Source: Amycolatopsis azurea DSM 43854
GTDB lineage: Bacteria > Actinomycetota > Actinomycetes > Mycobacteriales > Pseudonocardiaceae
Assembly (NCBI RefSeq): GCF_001995215.1
Contig: NZ_MUXN01000024.1
Location: 280,047 to 344,046, forward strand
Reading direction: 5' to 3'
Length of the DNA stretch: 64,000 bases
Shown: piece by piece, positions 32,805-42,919 of the stretch
How positions within the stretch are numbered: position 1 is the stretch's first letter
Layout: every line of letters starts with the position of its first letter
Position numbers and translations under genes: made by a program
The notes under the pieces: model-generated
The model's database searches: none
Seen by the model: the letters and a program-made list of their open reading frames with translations, nothing else
Told to the model about the DNA's origin: nothing

Positions 32805-33632
32805 TCATCGATTCCAGACCCCAGTGGCCGCGGCCTTCGTGGCGTAGTCGGAGAAGTCCCTCGCGGGCCTGCCCAGTACCTTCTCGACGTCACCGGTGAG
32901 CGATTCGTTCCGGCCGTCGAGGACTCGGGTGAACAGGTCGGTCAGTCCTTCGATCTCCTCTTCCGGCACACCCTGCTCGGCCGCCCCAGCCGCGAACTCC
33001 GCCGCGGAAACCGGAACGTACCGGACATCCCGCCCCGCAGCCTTGCCGATTTCCGCCGCCGCGTCCGCGAAACCCAGCAAACGGGGCCCGGTCAGCTCGT
33101 ACACCTCGCCGTGGTGCCCGTCGGTGGTCAGTGCCGTCACCACGACGTCGACGATGTCCTCGACGTCGATGAACGGTTCGGTCACCTGCCCGGCGGGCAG
33201 GACGATCTCGCCTGCCAGCACCGGTTCCAGCAGGAAGTGCTCGCTGAAGTTCTGTGCGAACCAGCTGGCCCGCACGACCGTCCACTCGGCACCGGAGTCC
33301 CGCACACCCTGTTCGCTGACCACGGCTTCCTCCTCGCCGCGGCCGGAGAGCAGGACCAGCCGGGAGACGCCGTGTTCCACGGCAAGTTTCGAGAAGTCGC
33401 GGATCGCCTCGGCCGCGGCGGGGAAGGCGAGGTCGGGGTAGTAGGTCACGTAGGCGGCGCTGACACCGGTGACCGCGGTGGTCCAGGTCGACCGGTCGTT
33501 CCAGTCGAACACGGGCCGCGAAGCCTTCCGGACCGCGATCCCGAGGTCGGTCAGCCGCTGCGCCACCCGGCTCCCGGTCTTGCCCGTCGCGCCGAGGACC
33601 AGGACCGTCTCGTTGTTCTTCGTGTTTGTCAT
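32805..33632 (-). CDS. NmrA-like NAD(P)-binding protein
   Basis: A 275-residue atypical SDR: VLVLGATGKTGSRVAQRL is the NAD(P) fold (about 11-28); VVRASWFAQNFSEHFL and VTEPFIDVEDIVDVVV follow the NmrA/HSCARG pattern. It likely reduces quinones or works as a redox partner. ATG 33632 was chosen; the frame upstream would enter the AraC promoter. It is the first gene of an operon with DUF1772 and is divergent from AraC. Confidence 0.83.
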   Translation of the reverse strand: MTNTKNNETVLVLGATGKTGSRVAQRLTDLGIAVRKASRPVFDWNDRSTWTTAVTGVSAAYVTYYPDLAFPAAAEAIRDFSKLAVEHGVSRLVLLSGRGEEEAVVSEQGVRDSGAEWTVVRASWFAQNFSEHFLLEPVLAGEIVLPAGQVTEPFIDVEDIVDVVVTALTTDGHHGEVYELTGPRLLGFADAAAEIGKAAGRDVRYVPVSAAEFAAGAAEQGVPEEEIEGLTDLFTRVLDGRNESLTGDVEKVLGRPARDFSDYATKAAATGVWNR

Positions 33633-33713
33633 GGCACTAGTCAACCGTCTCGGAATGAGACGGAACATAGTTCAGAGGCTCTCTTCCATGTTTCATCGTC
33701 TACACTTCTCGGC

Positions 33714-34652
33714 ATGGATCCCCTCGCCGGTCTGCTCGACGGACCCCGCGCCCGCGGCGCGTTCCTGCTGAAGTCGGTCATGACCCCGCCGTGGTCGCTG
33801 CGCATCGAGGACGAGGCGCCGCTGACGGTGATGGCACAGGTCCGCGGCGAGTCCTGGGTGGTCCCCGATCGCGGCGACGCCGTCCGGCTCGGCACCGGCG
33901 ACATCGCCATCGCCCGCGGCCCGGATCCGTATCTCGTCGCGGACGACCCGGCCACCCCGCCGCAGGCGATGATCCTGCCGGGACAGGAATGCCTGACGCC
34001 GGAAGGAAAGCACCTCACCGAGCTGTCCGATCTCGGCGTCCGTACCTGGGGCAGCGACCCTGACGGCCCCGTCGTGCTGCTCACCGGCACGTACCCGCTG
34101 GAAGGCGAGATCAGCAAGCGGCTCCTCAGCGCGCTGCCGCCGATGCTCGTGGTGCGCGACGACGAATGGGAGAACCCACTCGTGTCGCTGCTCGCCGGGG
34201 AGATCGTCAAGGACACGCCGGGGCAGGAAGCCGTCCTGGACCGGGTGCTGGACCTGCTTCTGGTCGCCGCGCTGCGGACCTGGTTCGACAGGCCCGGCGC
34301 CGAAGCACCCGCCTGGTACCGCGCGCACAGTGACCCCGTCGTCGGACGGGCGCTGAAACTGTTGCAGCACAAGCCTTCCGAGCCGTGGACGGTGGCGAGT
34401 CTCGCGGCCGACACCGGCGTCTCCCGGGCCGCGTTCGCCCGGCGGTTCACCGCCGCGGTCGGCGAACCGCCGATGGCGTATCTCGCGAGCTGGCGGATCG
34501 CGCTCGCCGCGGATCTCCTACGCCAGCATCCCGACGTGACGATCGGCGCGGTCGCGCGGCAGGTCGGCTACGGCAGTTCCTTCGCGCTCAGCACCGCGTT
34601 CAAACGCGAGCACGGCGTCAGCCCGCAGGGTTACCGCGCCGGCGTCGCGTAA
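33714..34652 (+). CDS. AraC-family regulator (cupin_6 type)
   Basis: A 312-residue activator. The N-terminal cupin (about 1-180, DPLAGLLDGPRARGAF and PWSLRIEDEAPLTVMAQVRG) is of the type in AraC proteins next to NmrA/DUF1772 operons; the C-terminal HTH spans about 205-305 (WTVASLAADTGVSRAAFARRFTAAVGEPPMAYL). ATG 33714 lies 7 nt after TACACT (33701-33706), a leaderless promoter. GTCTC/GAGAC dyad 33648-33652 with 33658-33662 may be its site. It overlaps the convergent WYL gene by 22 bp. Confidence 0.85.
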   Translation: MDPLAGLLDGPRARGAFLLKSVMTPPWSLRIEDEAPLTVMAQVRGESWVVPDRGDAVRLGTGDIAIARGPDPYLVADDPATPPQAMILPGQECLTPEGKHLTELSDLGVRTWGSDPDGPVVLLTGTYPLEGEISKRLLSALPPMLVVRDDEWENPLVSLLAGEIVKDTPGQEAVLDRVLDLLLVAALRTWFDRPGAEAPAWYRAHSDPVVGRALKLLQHKPSEPWTVASLAADTGVSRAAFARRFTAAVGEPPMAYLASWRIALAADLLRQHPDVTIGAVARQVGYGSSFALSTAFKREHGVSPQGYRAGVA

Positions 34653-35584
34653 CGCTCGACCAGTTCCGCGCCGATCCGCGCGAGTTCCTCCTGGACCGAC
34701 GGCGGGCCCAGCACCTCGATCATCGAGCCCCAGCCGGCGAGCTGCTGGGCGATCATCCACGCCACCGGCGCCGACACCGTCACCCGCACCCGCCCGTCGT
34801 CGAGCGTCTCCTCGACGCGCGCCTGCCGTCCGAAGTGGTCCTGGAGGATCGGCAGATATCGCTCGGCGATGAGCACGGTCGCGTCCAGCCCCGAACGACG
34901 CCGCTCGACCTGATCGACCACCTGCTCCCAGGCCTGTGACAGTTCGAAGTCGTCCGGCCGCCCAGCGGGCAGGTCGGTCACCTCGACCTCGGACATGCGA
35001 TCGGCCCGGAAAGTCCGCTGGCCCTTCTCGGTACCGGCGATGAGGTACCAGACGTCGTCCTTGTCCACGAGCCCCCACGGATCCACGACCCGCTCGACCG
35101 GTTCCGAGCCCTTCTTCGCGTAGCCGAACCGGACTTTGCGGCGCCGCACGATCCCGGCTTGCAGCACGGTGAGCGGTTCCGGCCGTTCCTTCTCCCTCTC
35201 GCCCCACCGCGACGGGTCGATGACGACCGCGTCGGCGGCCGCCTGGGCGTCGGCACGGAAGGTGTCCGGCAACGCCCGGACCAGCTTCCGCAGCGCGGAT
35301 TTGACCTCGGGCGAGATCGCCGCGGCCGGGCCCGCGAGCAGGAACAACGCCTGAGCTTCCGACGCCGACAGTCCACTGAGGTCGGTCCGCGCGCCGCCGA
35401 CGAGTGACCAGCCGCCACCTCGACCGGGTTGCGGATACACCGGGACTCCCGCCGAGGACAGCGCTTCGAGGTCACGCCTGGCTGTCGCGATCGAGATCTC
35501 GAGTTCGTCGGCCAGCTCGGCGGCCGTGACACGGCCGCGGGCCTGCATCAGCAGGAGGGTGGCCACCAGGCGATCGGCACGCAT
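34631..35584 (-). CDS. WYL-domain transcriptional regulator (DeoR-like HTH)
   Basis: A 317-residue regulator: N-terminal HTH_11 (about 1-60, ADRLVATLLLMQARGRVTAAELADELEISIATARRDLEAL) and a WYL domain (about 135-225, RFGYAKKGSEPVERVVDPWGLV, VWYLIAGTEKGQRTF) followed by a WCX-type C-terminus. WYL domains bind nucleic acid or nucleotide ligands and often govern DNA-damage or defence genes. No obvious target operon is adjacent. Start at ATG 35584 fits the family. Confidence 0.87.
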   Translation of the reverse strand: MRADRLVATLLLMQARGRVTAAELADELEISIATARRDLEALSSAGVPVYPQPGRGGGWSLVGGARTDLSGLSASEAQALFLLAGPAAAISPEVKSALRKLVRALPDTFRADAQAAADAVVIDPSRWGEREKERPEPLTVLQAGIVRRRKVRFGYAKKGSEPVERVVDPWGLVDKDDVWYLIAGTEKGQRTFRADRMSEVEVTDLPAGRPDDFELSQAWEQVVDQVERRRSGLDATVLIAERYLPILQDHFGRQARVEETLDDGRVRVTVSAPVAWMIAQQLAGWGSMIEVLGPPSVQEELARIGAELVERYATPAR

Positions 35585-35634
35585 GCGCCCAGTCTCGCAG
35601 GCAAACCGCTCACCTGATGCGCACTTTTCACCCT

Positions 35635-35699
35635 CGCGTTTCGTCCTCTGAATGCGGTAGTTCTCGATGCCAACTACCGCATTCAGAGGACGAAACGCG
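35635..35699. terminator. Terminator hairpin with 26 bp perfect arms
   Basis: Arms 35635-35660 and 35674-35699 are exact reverse complements around a 13 nt loop. The outer part (CGCGTTTCGTCCTCTGAATG) is nearly identical to the hairpin at 2381-2431. It follows the 3' end of the pentapeptide-repeat gene. Confidence 0.75.
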
Positions 35700-35700
35700 A

Positions 35701-36504
35701 CTACCAGTGAGCGGGAGCGGAAACGGAGTCGGGAAGTTTCGTCGTCGCGTCGCCCTTGGCCGCGTCCAGTTGCGACTGGATCAGGTACAGCGCGTCGCGC
35801 AGGTCCGCGCCGCGGATGTCGGCGTCACGCAGATCCACCCCGATGACGTCGGCCTGCCGGAGATCGGCTCCTCGCAGGTCCGCGCCGATCAGATAAGCCC
35901 CGCGCAGCAGCGCGCCGCGCAGGTTCGCGCCTTTGAGCCTCGCACCGATGAGGTCGGCGCCGCGCCGGTCCTTCTTCTTGCCGGGCACCCCGGCGCGGGC
36001 GAGTTCGCTCGCGCGCAGCAGCAGGCCGTTCACGTCGCCCCGGTGCGTGTGGACGTTCGTCTTCCGCAGCACGCCGGGCGTTTCCAGGGTCATCCGCTCG
36101 GTCCGGTCGATCATCCCGGCCAGATCGTCGCGGATCGGGGCCGACGTCGGCAGCGCGGCCGCCTCGGTGAGGTAGTAGAGCAGCTCGTGGAGGTCCCGCA
36201 TCACCGGGAAGACCGCGAACATCGACTTCGCCGTCTTCGGCGCCTTTCGCCAGTCCTCGCCCTCGAAGGTGACCTGGGAGACCTTCTGGCCCGCACCGAA
36301 GCAGTCATAGACCGTGCAGCCGGTGAAGCCCTTCGTGCGGAGCTTGTCGTGGATGCCGCACCGGGAGTCCTCACGCAGGTTCGGGCACGCCTGGCCCGCC
36401 GGTTTGGTGATCGCGAAATCGGCCGACGCCGCGAAGGCCGGGACGACACAGCACAGGCCGAAGCAGTTCTCGCAGTCGGCGCGCAGGGCGGAAAGGGCTG
36501 GCAC
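35701..36504 (-). CDS. Pentapeptide-repeat protein with Cys-rich N-terminus
   Basis: A 267-residue protein. The N-terminal 70 residues are Cys-rich (CENCFGLCC, ACPNL, RCGIHDKL, CTVYDCFG), resembling a YkgJ-like Zn/Fe-S binding module. The C-terminal part (about 183-245) is a run of pentapeptide repeats (ADLIG ARLKG ANLRG ALLRG AYLIG ADLRG ADLRQ), a right-handed beta-helix. Some such helices mimic DNA and protect gyrase, but function here is unknown. GTG 36504 is chosen from the start of the Cys-rich region; the open frame goes further upstream. Confidence 0.8.
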   Translation of the reverse strand: MPALSALRADCENCFGLCCVVPAFAASADFAITKPAGQACPNLREDSRCGIHDKLRTKGFTGCTVYDCFGAGQKVSQVTFEGEDWRKAPKTAKSMFAVFPVMRDLHELLYYLTEAAALPTSAPIRDDLAGMIDRTERMTLETPGVLRKTNVHTHRGDVNGLLLRASELARAGVPGKKKDRRGADLIGARLKGANLRGALLRGAYLIGADLRGADLRQADVIGVDLRDADIRGADLRDALYLIQSQLDAAKGDATTKLPDSVSAPAHW

Positions 36505-36771
36505 GGTGGTTCGGGCTCCAGATGCTCGGCAGGTGTTCCATCCACAGGGTACGGAGGGGCGGGGGTGCACTTTCCGTGCAGGGCACCCGCCGCCAATGGC
36601 CGCCAGACGAAGGTCTGGTCCTGCCCCATTCAGTCGATATCGGACATGCCGAACGCTCCATAACCTCGATCCCCATGGGATCGGCAGATGCCATCCCATG
36701 CGGTCGAGCTGGGCCGCTTCCGCCGCTGTGGTCTTGACCGGCCGGTCCCCTGCGAACGACAGGACGAACAC
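36505..36771. other. Intergenic region between divergent pentapeptide and protease genes
   Basis: About 267 bp without a credible gene; holds the promoters of both neighbours. ATAACC near 36660 is a candidate -10 element. No long hairpin was seen. Confidence 0.4.
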
Positions 36772-37953
<1,182 letters not shown>

Positions 37954-37964
37954 CCGAGCGAGCC

Positions 37965-38012
37965 CCTCGTGAGTGGTAAGTGACGTTAGAACGTCACTTA
38001 CCACTCACGAGG
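37965..38012. terminator. Bidirectional terminator with 23 bp perfect arms
   Basis: Arms 37965-37987 and 37990-38012 are exact reverse complements with a 2-base loop, starting CCTCGTGAGTGG. It separates the convergent protease and esterase genes. Confidence 0.8.
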
Positions 38013-38024
38013 TCCGAAACGGCG

Positions 38025-38897
38025 CTACAGCACCTTGCGGATGCTCGGCACCACGGCCGCGAGCCCGGCGGCGTTCGGGTGCAGCGGCGCGAAACTGTTG
38101 TTCACCACCGACGGGATCAACCCTTCGATCCACTTGACACCGATCGGCTGGCAGGCGTCGTGGCCGATGCTCGGCGTCCGGATGTCGACGTACTTCGCAC
38201 CGTGCGCGGCGGACTGTTCGGCCATCCGCGCGTTGAGCCGGTCCATATTGGCCTGGATGTAGTCGGCGTCCTGCGGCAGGACCGGGACCAGCGGCCAGCA
38301 GCCGCGCGGTTTGATCCCCGTCGGGTAGCCGACCATGACGATCTCCGCCCGCGGCGCGCGCTGGCGGATCTGCTCGATCACCGTGCCGTACGTCGCGGCG
38401 AAGGCGTCGATCTTGGTCGCGTACTTGTCCACCCCGCCCGCGGTGTTGGCCGCCTTGCACGACGCGCCCACCGGCAGCAGGTTCACGCACGACGTCGCGA
38501 GCCCGACCAGCCCGATGTCGTTGCCGCCGATGCCCACGGTCACCAGGGTCGTGTCGGCCGAGAGCGCGTTGTACTGCGGCGGGTTGGTGCCGGAGATGAT
38601 GCCCTTCTGCGGATTGGTGAAGTCCGAGGTGGTCGCGCCGCCGCAGGTGACGTCCCGCAGTTCGTCGACCTTGATCTCCTTCGCCAGCAGGGCCGCGTAG
38701 TTGATCGCGGACCGGGCGCAGGTGAACAGATCGGACTGCGGCAGGACCACCGAGCCCGCCGAGAACGAGTCACCCATCGCGACGTACACCTGTCTCTCGG
38801 CCGCGGCGAGAGCCGGTGTCCCGATTCCGACGAGGGTCAGTGCGGTGCCGGCCACCGCGGCGATCAGAGCGAGTCTTCTCAAGTGGGAACGTGTCAC
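38025..38897 (-). CDS. Secreted SGNH/GDSL esterase
   Basis: A 290-residue exported hydrolase. After a signal peptide (about 1-31, ending ALAAAERQ), block I is VAMGDSFSAGS (Ser nucleophile), block III GGNDIG, and block V SFAPLHPNAAG (Asp/His pair). Two or three disulfides are likely (Cys near CARSA, VTCGG, SCVNL, SCKA, GCWP, DACQP), as in Streptomyces scabies esterase-like enzymes. GTG 38897 is chosen since GGAGGT lies just upstream; ATG 38912 is alternative. Confidence 0.85.
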   Translation of the reverse strand: MTRSHLRRLALIAAVAGTALTLVGIGTPALAAAERQVYVAMGDSFSAGSVVLPQSDLFTCARSAINYAALLAKEIKVDELRDVTCGGATTSDFTNPQKGIISGTNPPQYNALSADTTLVTVGIGGNDIGLVGLATSCVNLLPVGASCKAANTAGGVDKYATKIDAFAATYGTVIEQIRQRAPRAEIVMVGYPTGIKPRGCWPLVPVLPQDADYIQANMDRLNARMAEQSAAHGAKYVDIRTPSIGHDACQPIGVKWIEGLIPSVVNNSFAPLHPNAAGLAAVVPSIRKVL

Positions 38898-39007
38898 AGC
38901 CACCTCCAGCATGCGTCGTCGAATGCTGCGGTCAGGGTCCGCCGGGAGCGGGTGAACCACTAGAACGGAGGCGCGCGTTCCTGATCGGAGTTTTGTAGGT
39001 TGCCTCT

Positions 39008-40219
39008 ATGACGAAGGCGTCGGCACGGCCGTGGCGCCGGCTGGACGCCTCCGTGCTGACCCGGCTGGGGCCCGACACCGCCGCCATCGCGGCCGCCGCG
39101 ATGGACCAGGTCCGCGCCGGGCTGCGGACCCCATTGGACGACCGGACCGTCGCGAACGTCCAAACCACCCTCGACGTCGCGCTCGACGCCTTCTTCGCCG
39201 AGATCGGCCAACCCGACAGCACCACCGACTGCGAGGTCTACCGGGCGCAGGGCCGGGCCCAGTTCACCGCGGGCCGCAGCCTGGAGGAGATGCTCGGCTT
39301 CTATCAGTCGGCGGCTCTCGGGGTCTGGCGGCAGCTGACCTCGGCGGCGCCCGCAGTGGATCTGCCGACCGAGGCGATCGTCGAACTCGGTGAGGCCCTT
39401 TTCGCCTTCATCGCGGAACTCTCGGCCGCGGCCGCGGAGGGCTACGCCGAAGCACGGTCACAGGCGGCACGGGCCGGGCAGGCCTTACGAGACCGGCTCC
39501 TCGGACTCCTGCTCACCGAACCGGCGGCCGACCCGGACCAGCTCGACGGCGCCGCGAACCAGGCCGTGTGGGTGCTGCCCGGGAGTCTCGTCATCGCCGT
39601 CACCAGCGGCGACGTCGCACCGCGGTTGCTGGACCGGATGCCGGGACGGGTACTGGTCGGCCGTCATCACGACCTCACCGCCGTGGCCATGCCCACCGAC
39701 CGGATCGAGTGGTACCTCGGCCGGTTGCGGGATCTGCTCGGCGACGAGCAGGCCGGGGTGGGCCCGGTGGTGCCGTTGCGTTCGGCCGCGCTGAGCGCCC
39801 GCCGGGCGACCGCGTTGTGGCGGCTGACCCGCACCGGCGCCCTCGGCGGCGAAGCCCTCGTCCACACCACCGATCACGGCATCGATCTGCTGCTGACCGC
39901 CGATCCCGAACTGGCCGCCGAGTTCTCGGAGGACGTTCTCGCGCCACTGGCCGAGTTGCCGGAACCGGCGAGGCAACGGCTCACCGCGACCCTCACGGCC
40001 TGGCTCGCGCGGCCCGATCAGCCACAGGCGATCGGCGACGAGCTGCACGTCCACGTCCAGACCGTCCGCTACCGGATCCGGCAGCTGCGGACGCTCTTCG
40101 GTGGCACGATCGACGATCCGGCAGGCCGCTTCGCGCTGGCGATCGCGCTGAGGATCGACCCGCTGGTCACGACGCGCTCAGAGCGGGACGTCCATCCGCT
40201 GCGTCCCGACGACCGATAG
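39008..40219 (+). CDS. PucR-family transcriptional regulator
   Basis: A 403-residue regulator: a large N-terminal region with an RsbT-co-antagonist/GGDEF-like helical pattern (FTAGRSLEEMLGFYQSAALGVWRQL) and a C-terminal PucR helix-turn-helix (about 345-395, QAIGDELHVHVQTVRYRIRQLRTLFG). A TAGGTT box 6 nt before the ATG suggests leaderless transcription. It converges with the MmyB-like gene, overlapping by about 40 bp. The target is unknown. Confidence 0.84.
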   Translation: MTKASARPWRRLDASVLTRLGPDTAAIAAAAMDQVRAGLRTPLDDRTVANVQTTLDVALDAFFAEIGQPDSTTDCEVYRAQGRAQFTAGRSLEEMLGFYQSAALGVWRQLTSAAPAVDLPTEAIVELGEALFAFIAELSAAAAEGYAEARSQAARAGQALRDRLLGLLLTEPAADPDQLDGAANQAVWVLPGSLVIAVTSGDVAPRLLDRMPGRVLVGRHHDLTAVAMPTDRIEWYLGRLRDLLGDEQAGVGPVVPLRSAALSARRATALWRLTRTGALGGEALVHTTDHGIDLLLTADPELAAEFSEDVLAPLAELPEPARQRLTATLTAWLARPDQPQAIGDELHVHVQTVRYRIRQLRTLFGGTIDDPAGRFALAIALRIDPLVTTRSERDVHPLRPDDR

Positions 40220-41029
40220 CAGCCGCAACGCGTTCTCCGACGGAGTGCCGGGGTCGGCGGTGTAGATGACGACCTGCTGGTCGCGGTCGCTGATGTCGAG
40301 CACGTCGCAGTTCACGCTGACCGGGCCGACCACCGGATGCCGGAACGTCTTGCACAGGGTGGGCGCGGCGCAGACGTCGTGCGCGGCCCACAGCCGCGCG
40401 AAGTCCTCGCTGCCGTCGAGGAGTTCGCGGATCAACCCGGTGACCTCGGGATCGTCGGGGTAGCGGCCGGCGGTGGCGCGGAGATTCCGGACCGCGCTCG
40501 CGGAGAACTCTTCGACGTCGGACACCCCGTACAACCGCCTGCCTTCCGGCCTCGGGCCGAGGAAGGCGCGGCGCACGAGATTGCGGTCACGTCGTGGCAG
40601 TGCGGAGAAGTCCTCCATCAGCGCCGCGGCGAGGTCGTTCCACGCGAGCACCTCGTAGGTCGCGGACAGCACGATCGCCGCCGCCTGCGGAAGACGCCGC
40701 AACAACGCGAGAATGCTCGGCCGGACCTCCCGCGACGGGCCGGGCGGCGGCCCCGGTGGCGCACCGGCGAGGTGGTGCAGGTGATCGCGTTCCACATCCG
40801 ACAGTCGCAGCGCCCGGGTCAGCCCGGCCAGCACCTCGCGCGAAGGCCGGGGACCGCGCGCCTGTTCCAGCCGCGTGTAGTACTCGGTCGAGATGAACGC
40901 CAGCTGCGCCACCTCCTCGCGACGCAGCCCCGGCGTCCGGCGGCGCGGCCCGGCGGGAAGGCCGACGTCGGCAGGGGTGATCCGCTCGCGCCTGCTGCGC
41001 AGGAAGTCCGCCAGTTGTCGTCTGTCCAC
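40178..41029 (-). CDS. XRE-family regulator with MmyB-like ligand domain
   Basis: A 283-residue regulator: HTH of XRE type (about 8-75, LADFLRSRRERITPADVGLPAGPRRRTPGLRREEVAQLAFISTEYYTRLEQ) and an MmyB-like PAS-type ligand-binding domain (about 90-280, NDLAAALMEDFSALP, DCVLD-like CDVLDISDRDQQVV). MmyB-type regulators commonly bind fatty-acid-like ligands and diverge from short-chain dehydrogenase genes, as here. GTG 41029 is used; no better start is visible. Confidence 0.85.
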   Translation of the reverse strand: MDRRQLADFLRSRRERITPADVGLPAGPRRRTPGLRREEVAQLAFISTEYYTRLEQARGPRPSREVLAGLTRALRLSDVERDHLHHLAGAPPGPPPGPSREVRPSILALLRRLPQAAAIVLSATYEVLAWNDLAAALMEDFSALPRRDRNLVRRAFLGPRPEGRRLYGVSDVEEFSASAVRNLRATAGRYPDDPEVTGLIRELLDGSEDFARLWAAHDVCAAPTLCKTFRHPVVGPVSVNCDVLDISDRDQQVVIYTADPGTPSENALRLLSVVGTQRMDVPL

Positions 41030-41052
41030 CTCTCCAGTGTGGACGATGCCGG

Positions 41053-41090
41053 GGCGCCAGCCAGGTACCGCCGATGCCTGGATAGGCGCC
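41053..41090. promoter_or_regulatory. Operator-like dyad of the MmyB-like/SDR promoter
   Basis: GGCGCC occurs at 41053-41058 and 41085-41090, and within it CCAGG (41061-41065) pairs with CCTGG (41077-41081). The dyad lies in the shared divergent promoter. Confidence 0.5.
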
Positions 41091-41114
41091 GAGGGCGGGT
41101 GAAGTCTCGGTGCC

Positions 41115-41894
41115 ATGACCAACACAACGACTGTTTCGGGCCTGCTGGACGGCAAGGTCGCCTTCGTCACCGGTGCCGGACGCGGGATCGGAGCCGCCGC
41201 CGCGCGGCTGTTCGCCAGGGAGGGCGCCAGTGTCGTACTCGCCGCCCGCACCGAGTCCCAGCTGAAGGCGGTGGCCGAAGAGATCCGCGCGGAGGGTGGC
41301 GTCGCGGACCATGTGGTGTGCGATCTCGGCGACGCGGCGAGCATCCGTGCGGCCGTCGGCCGTGCGGTGGAGTTGCACGGCAGGCTCGACGTCGCGTTCA
41401 ACAACGGCGCGACGAACGTGCCGCCCGGCCCGATGGACCGGGTGACCGAGGCCGATTTCGACCACATCTACGCGGTGAACCTCAAAGGCCCCTGGCTGTC
41501 GATGCTCGCCGAGATCGAGGCGATCCGGGCCACCGCGGGAACCGGGGCCATCGTCAACAACACCAGTGTCGGCAGCCTGATGGCCAACCCGGATCTCCCC
41601 GCGTACGGCGCGATGAAACGAGGCGTCAACAGCCTGACCGCCTCGGCGGCCGTCACCTACGGTCCGGAAGGGATCCGGATCAACGGTGTCGCCCCCGGTA
41701 CGACGATGACCGAGATGTTCAACGAGTGGATGGAGAGCTCGCCGGGCATCCTCGACCAGCTCAACGCCCGGACCCCGCTCGGGCGCGTGGCCGAACCCGA
41801 GGAGATCGCCCAGGCCGCCGCGTGGCTGCTGAGCGACCGCGCCTCCTACGTGACCGGCACGGTCCTGCGGGTGGACGGCGGCATGCTGTCCTGA
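41115..41894 (+). CDS. SDR-family oxidoreductase
   Basis: A 259-residue classical short-chain dehydrogenase: TGAGRGIG cofactor motif (about 19-26), NNGAT, catalytic Ser in NNTSVGS and Tyr/Lys in YGAMKRG (YxxxK). It uses NAD(P)H with an unknown alcohol or ketone. It is divergent from the MmyB-like regulator, which likely controls it. A hairpin follows the stop. Confidence 0.88.
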   Translation: MTNTTTVSGLLDGKVAFVTGAGRGIGAAAARLFAREGASVVLAARTESQLKAVAEEIRAEGGVADHVVCDLGDAASIRAAVGRAVELHGRLDVAFNNGATNVPPGPMDRVTEADFDHIYAVNLKGPWLSMLAEIEAIRATAGTGAIVNNTSVGSLMANPDLPAYGAMKRGVNSLTASAAVTYGPEGIRINGVAPGTTMTEMFNEWMESSPGILDQLNARTPLGRVAEPEEIAQAAAWLLSDRASYVTGTVLRVDGGMLS

Positions 41895-41909
41895 GCCGGC
41901 CCGGAAAGC

Positions 41910-41935
41910 GGGTGGTAGCGCCTGGGCTACCACCC
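41910..41935 (+). terminator. Terminator hairpin after SDR gene
   Basis: GGGTGGTAG (41910-41918) and CTACCACCC (41927-41935) form a 9 bp perfect stem with an 8 nt loop, 15 bp past the SDR stop. Confidence 0.75.
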
Positions 41936-42045
41936 GGTGTCGCGTCGTCCCCACCACGGATCGGCGGGCAGGCTCCATGGTTCAAGACGCAGCGGACGGC
42001 GAGGCTGGACTCGATCGATCCGAAGTCTTCGAACAAAGGAAATGC

Positions 42046-42867
42046 ATGTCGAGAGTGGCTTCTGTGCGCCGCAACCTGGTCCGTGCCGCCGGTGTCGCGC
42101 TGGTGGGAGCTTTCTGCGGGATCGCGGCGGCCGGCAGTGCCGATGCGGTGGTGAACGGGAAGAACTCCACCGAGCGCTATGAGTTCATGGCCTCGATCCC
42201 GGAGGTCGTGCCCGAACTCAACAACGCCAAGGGTGTCTGCGGAGCGGTGCTGATCGACCCGCGGTGGGTGGTGACCGCGGCGCATTGCGTCGACCCGGGG
42301 CGCAACCCCGCCAGGCCGGAAGGGACCGTGCGCATCGGCAGCGAGCGGCGCACCTCCGGCGGCACCGTGCGCACGATCGACCGTTGGGTGCGCCATCCCG
42401 GATATGAGCCGGGTTCGCCGAACAAGAACGACATCGCGCTGGTGCGCCTGGATCGGCCGGTCTCTCAGCAGCCGATCCGGATCGCCGATCGTCCCGGCCG
42501 TCCCGGTACGCCGACCCGCTTGATGGGCTTCGGGACCACGGTCGACACCGCTGACATCACCGAAGCGGTGTTCCCCGAGCGGCTCCAGCAGCTCGACACC
42601 CGTCGCGGGGCAGTGTCCGAATGCTCGCCCGGCTACGCGGATTCGACCCGGCTGTGCACCGTCAGCCGCAAGCGTGGCGCGATGGCGTGCATGGGTGACT
42701 CCGGCGGGCCGCAGGTCCAGCGCGGGAACCACGGGCGCTGGGAGCTGATCGGCGTCACCTCCGGTCCCGGCGACGACGACGTGCCCTGCGCCAACGGTCC
42801 CGGCCTGTACACCAGCGTGCCCGCCTACGCGGACTGGATCCACCGCACCATCCACGGGCGCGGCTGA
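42046..42867 (+). CDS. Secreted trypsin-like (S1) serine protease
   Basis: A 273-residue exported protease: signal peptide about 1-35 (ends AGSADA), activation-like VVNGKNST, then catalytic His80 (VVTAAHC), Asp129 (KNDIALVRL) and Ser219 (GDSGGP). Six Cys are consistent with S1 disulfides. ATG 42046 is preceded by AAAGGA. The family is typical of actinomycete secreted trypsins. Confidence 0.92.
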   Translation: MSRVASVRRNLVRAAGVALVGAFCGIAAAGSADAVVNGKNSTERYEFMASIPEVVPELNNAKGVCGAVLIDPRWVVTAAHCVDPGRNPARPEGTVRIGSERRTSGGTVRTIDRWVRHPGYEPGSPNKNDIALVRLDRPVSQQPIRIADRPGRPGTPTRLMGFGTTVDTADITEAVFPERLQQLDTRRGAVSECSPGYADSTRLCTVSRKRGAMACMGDSGGPQVQRGNHGRWELIGVTSGPGDDDVPCANGPGLYTSVPAYADWIHRTIHGRG

Positions 42868-42876
42868 TTCCACCTG

Positions 42877-42919
42877 GGTCTCCGGGTAAGGGTGTCGAGC
42901 ACGCCCTCACCCGGAGACC
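42877..42919. terminator. Bidirectional terminator hairpin
   Basis: GGTCTCCGGGT (42877-42887) and ACCCGGAGACC (42909-42919) are an 11 bp perfect stem. It overlaps the stop codon of the coiled-coil gene read on the minus strand and follows the trypsin gene by 9 bp. Confidence 0.75.
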
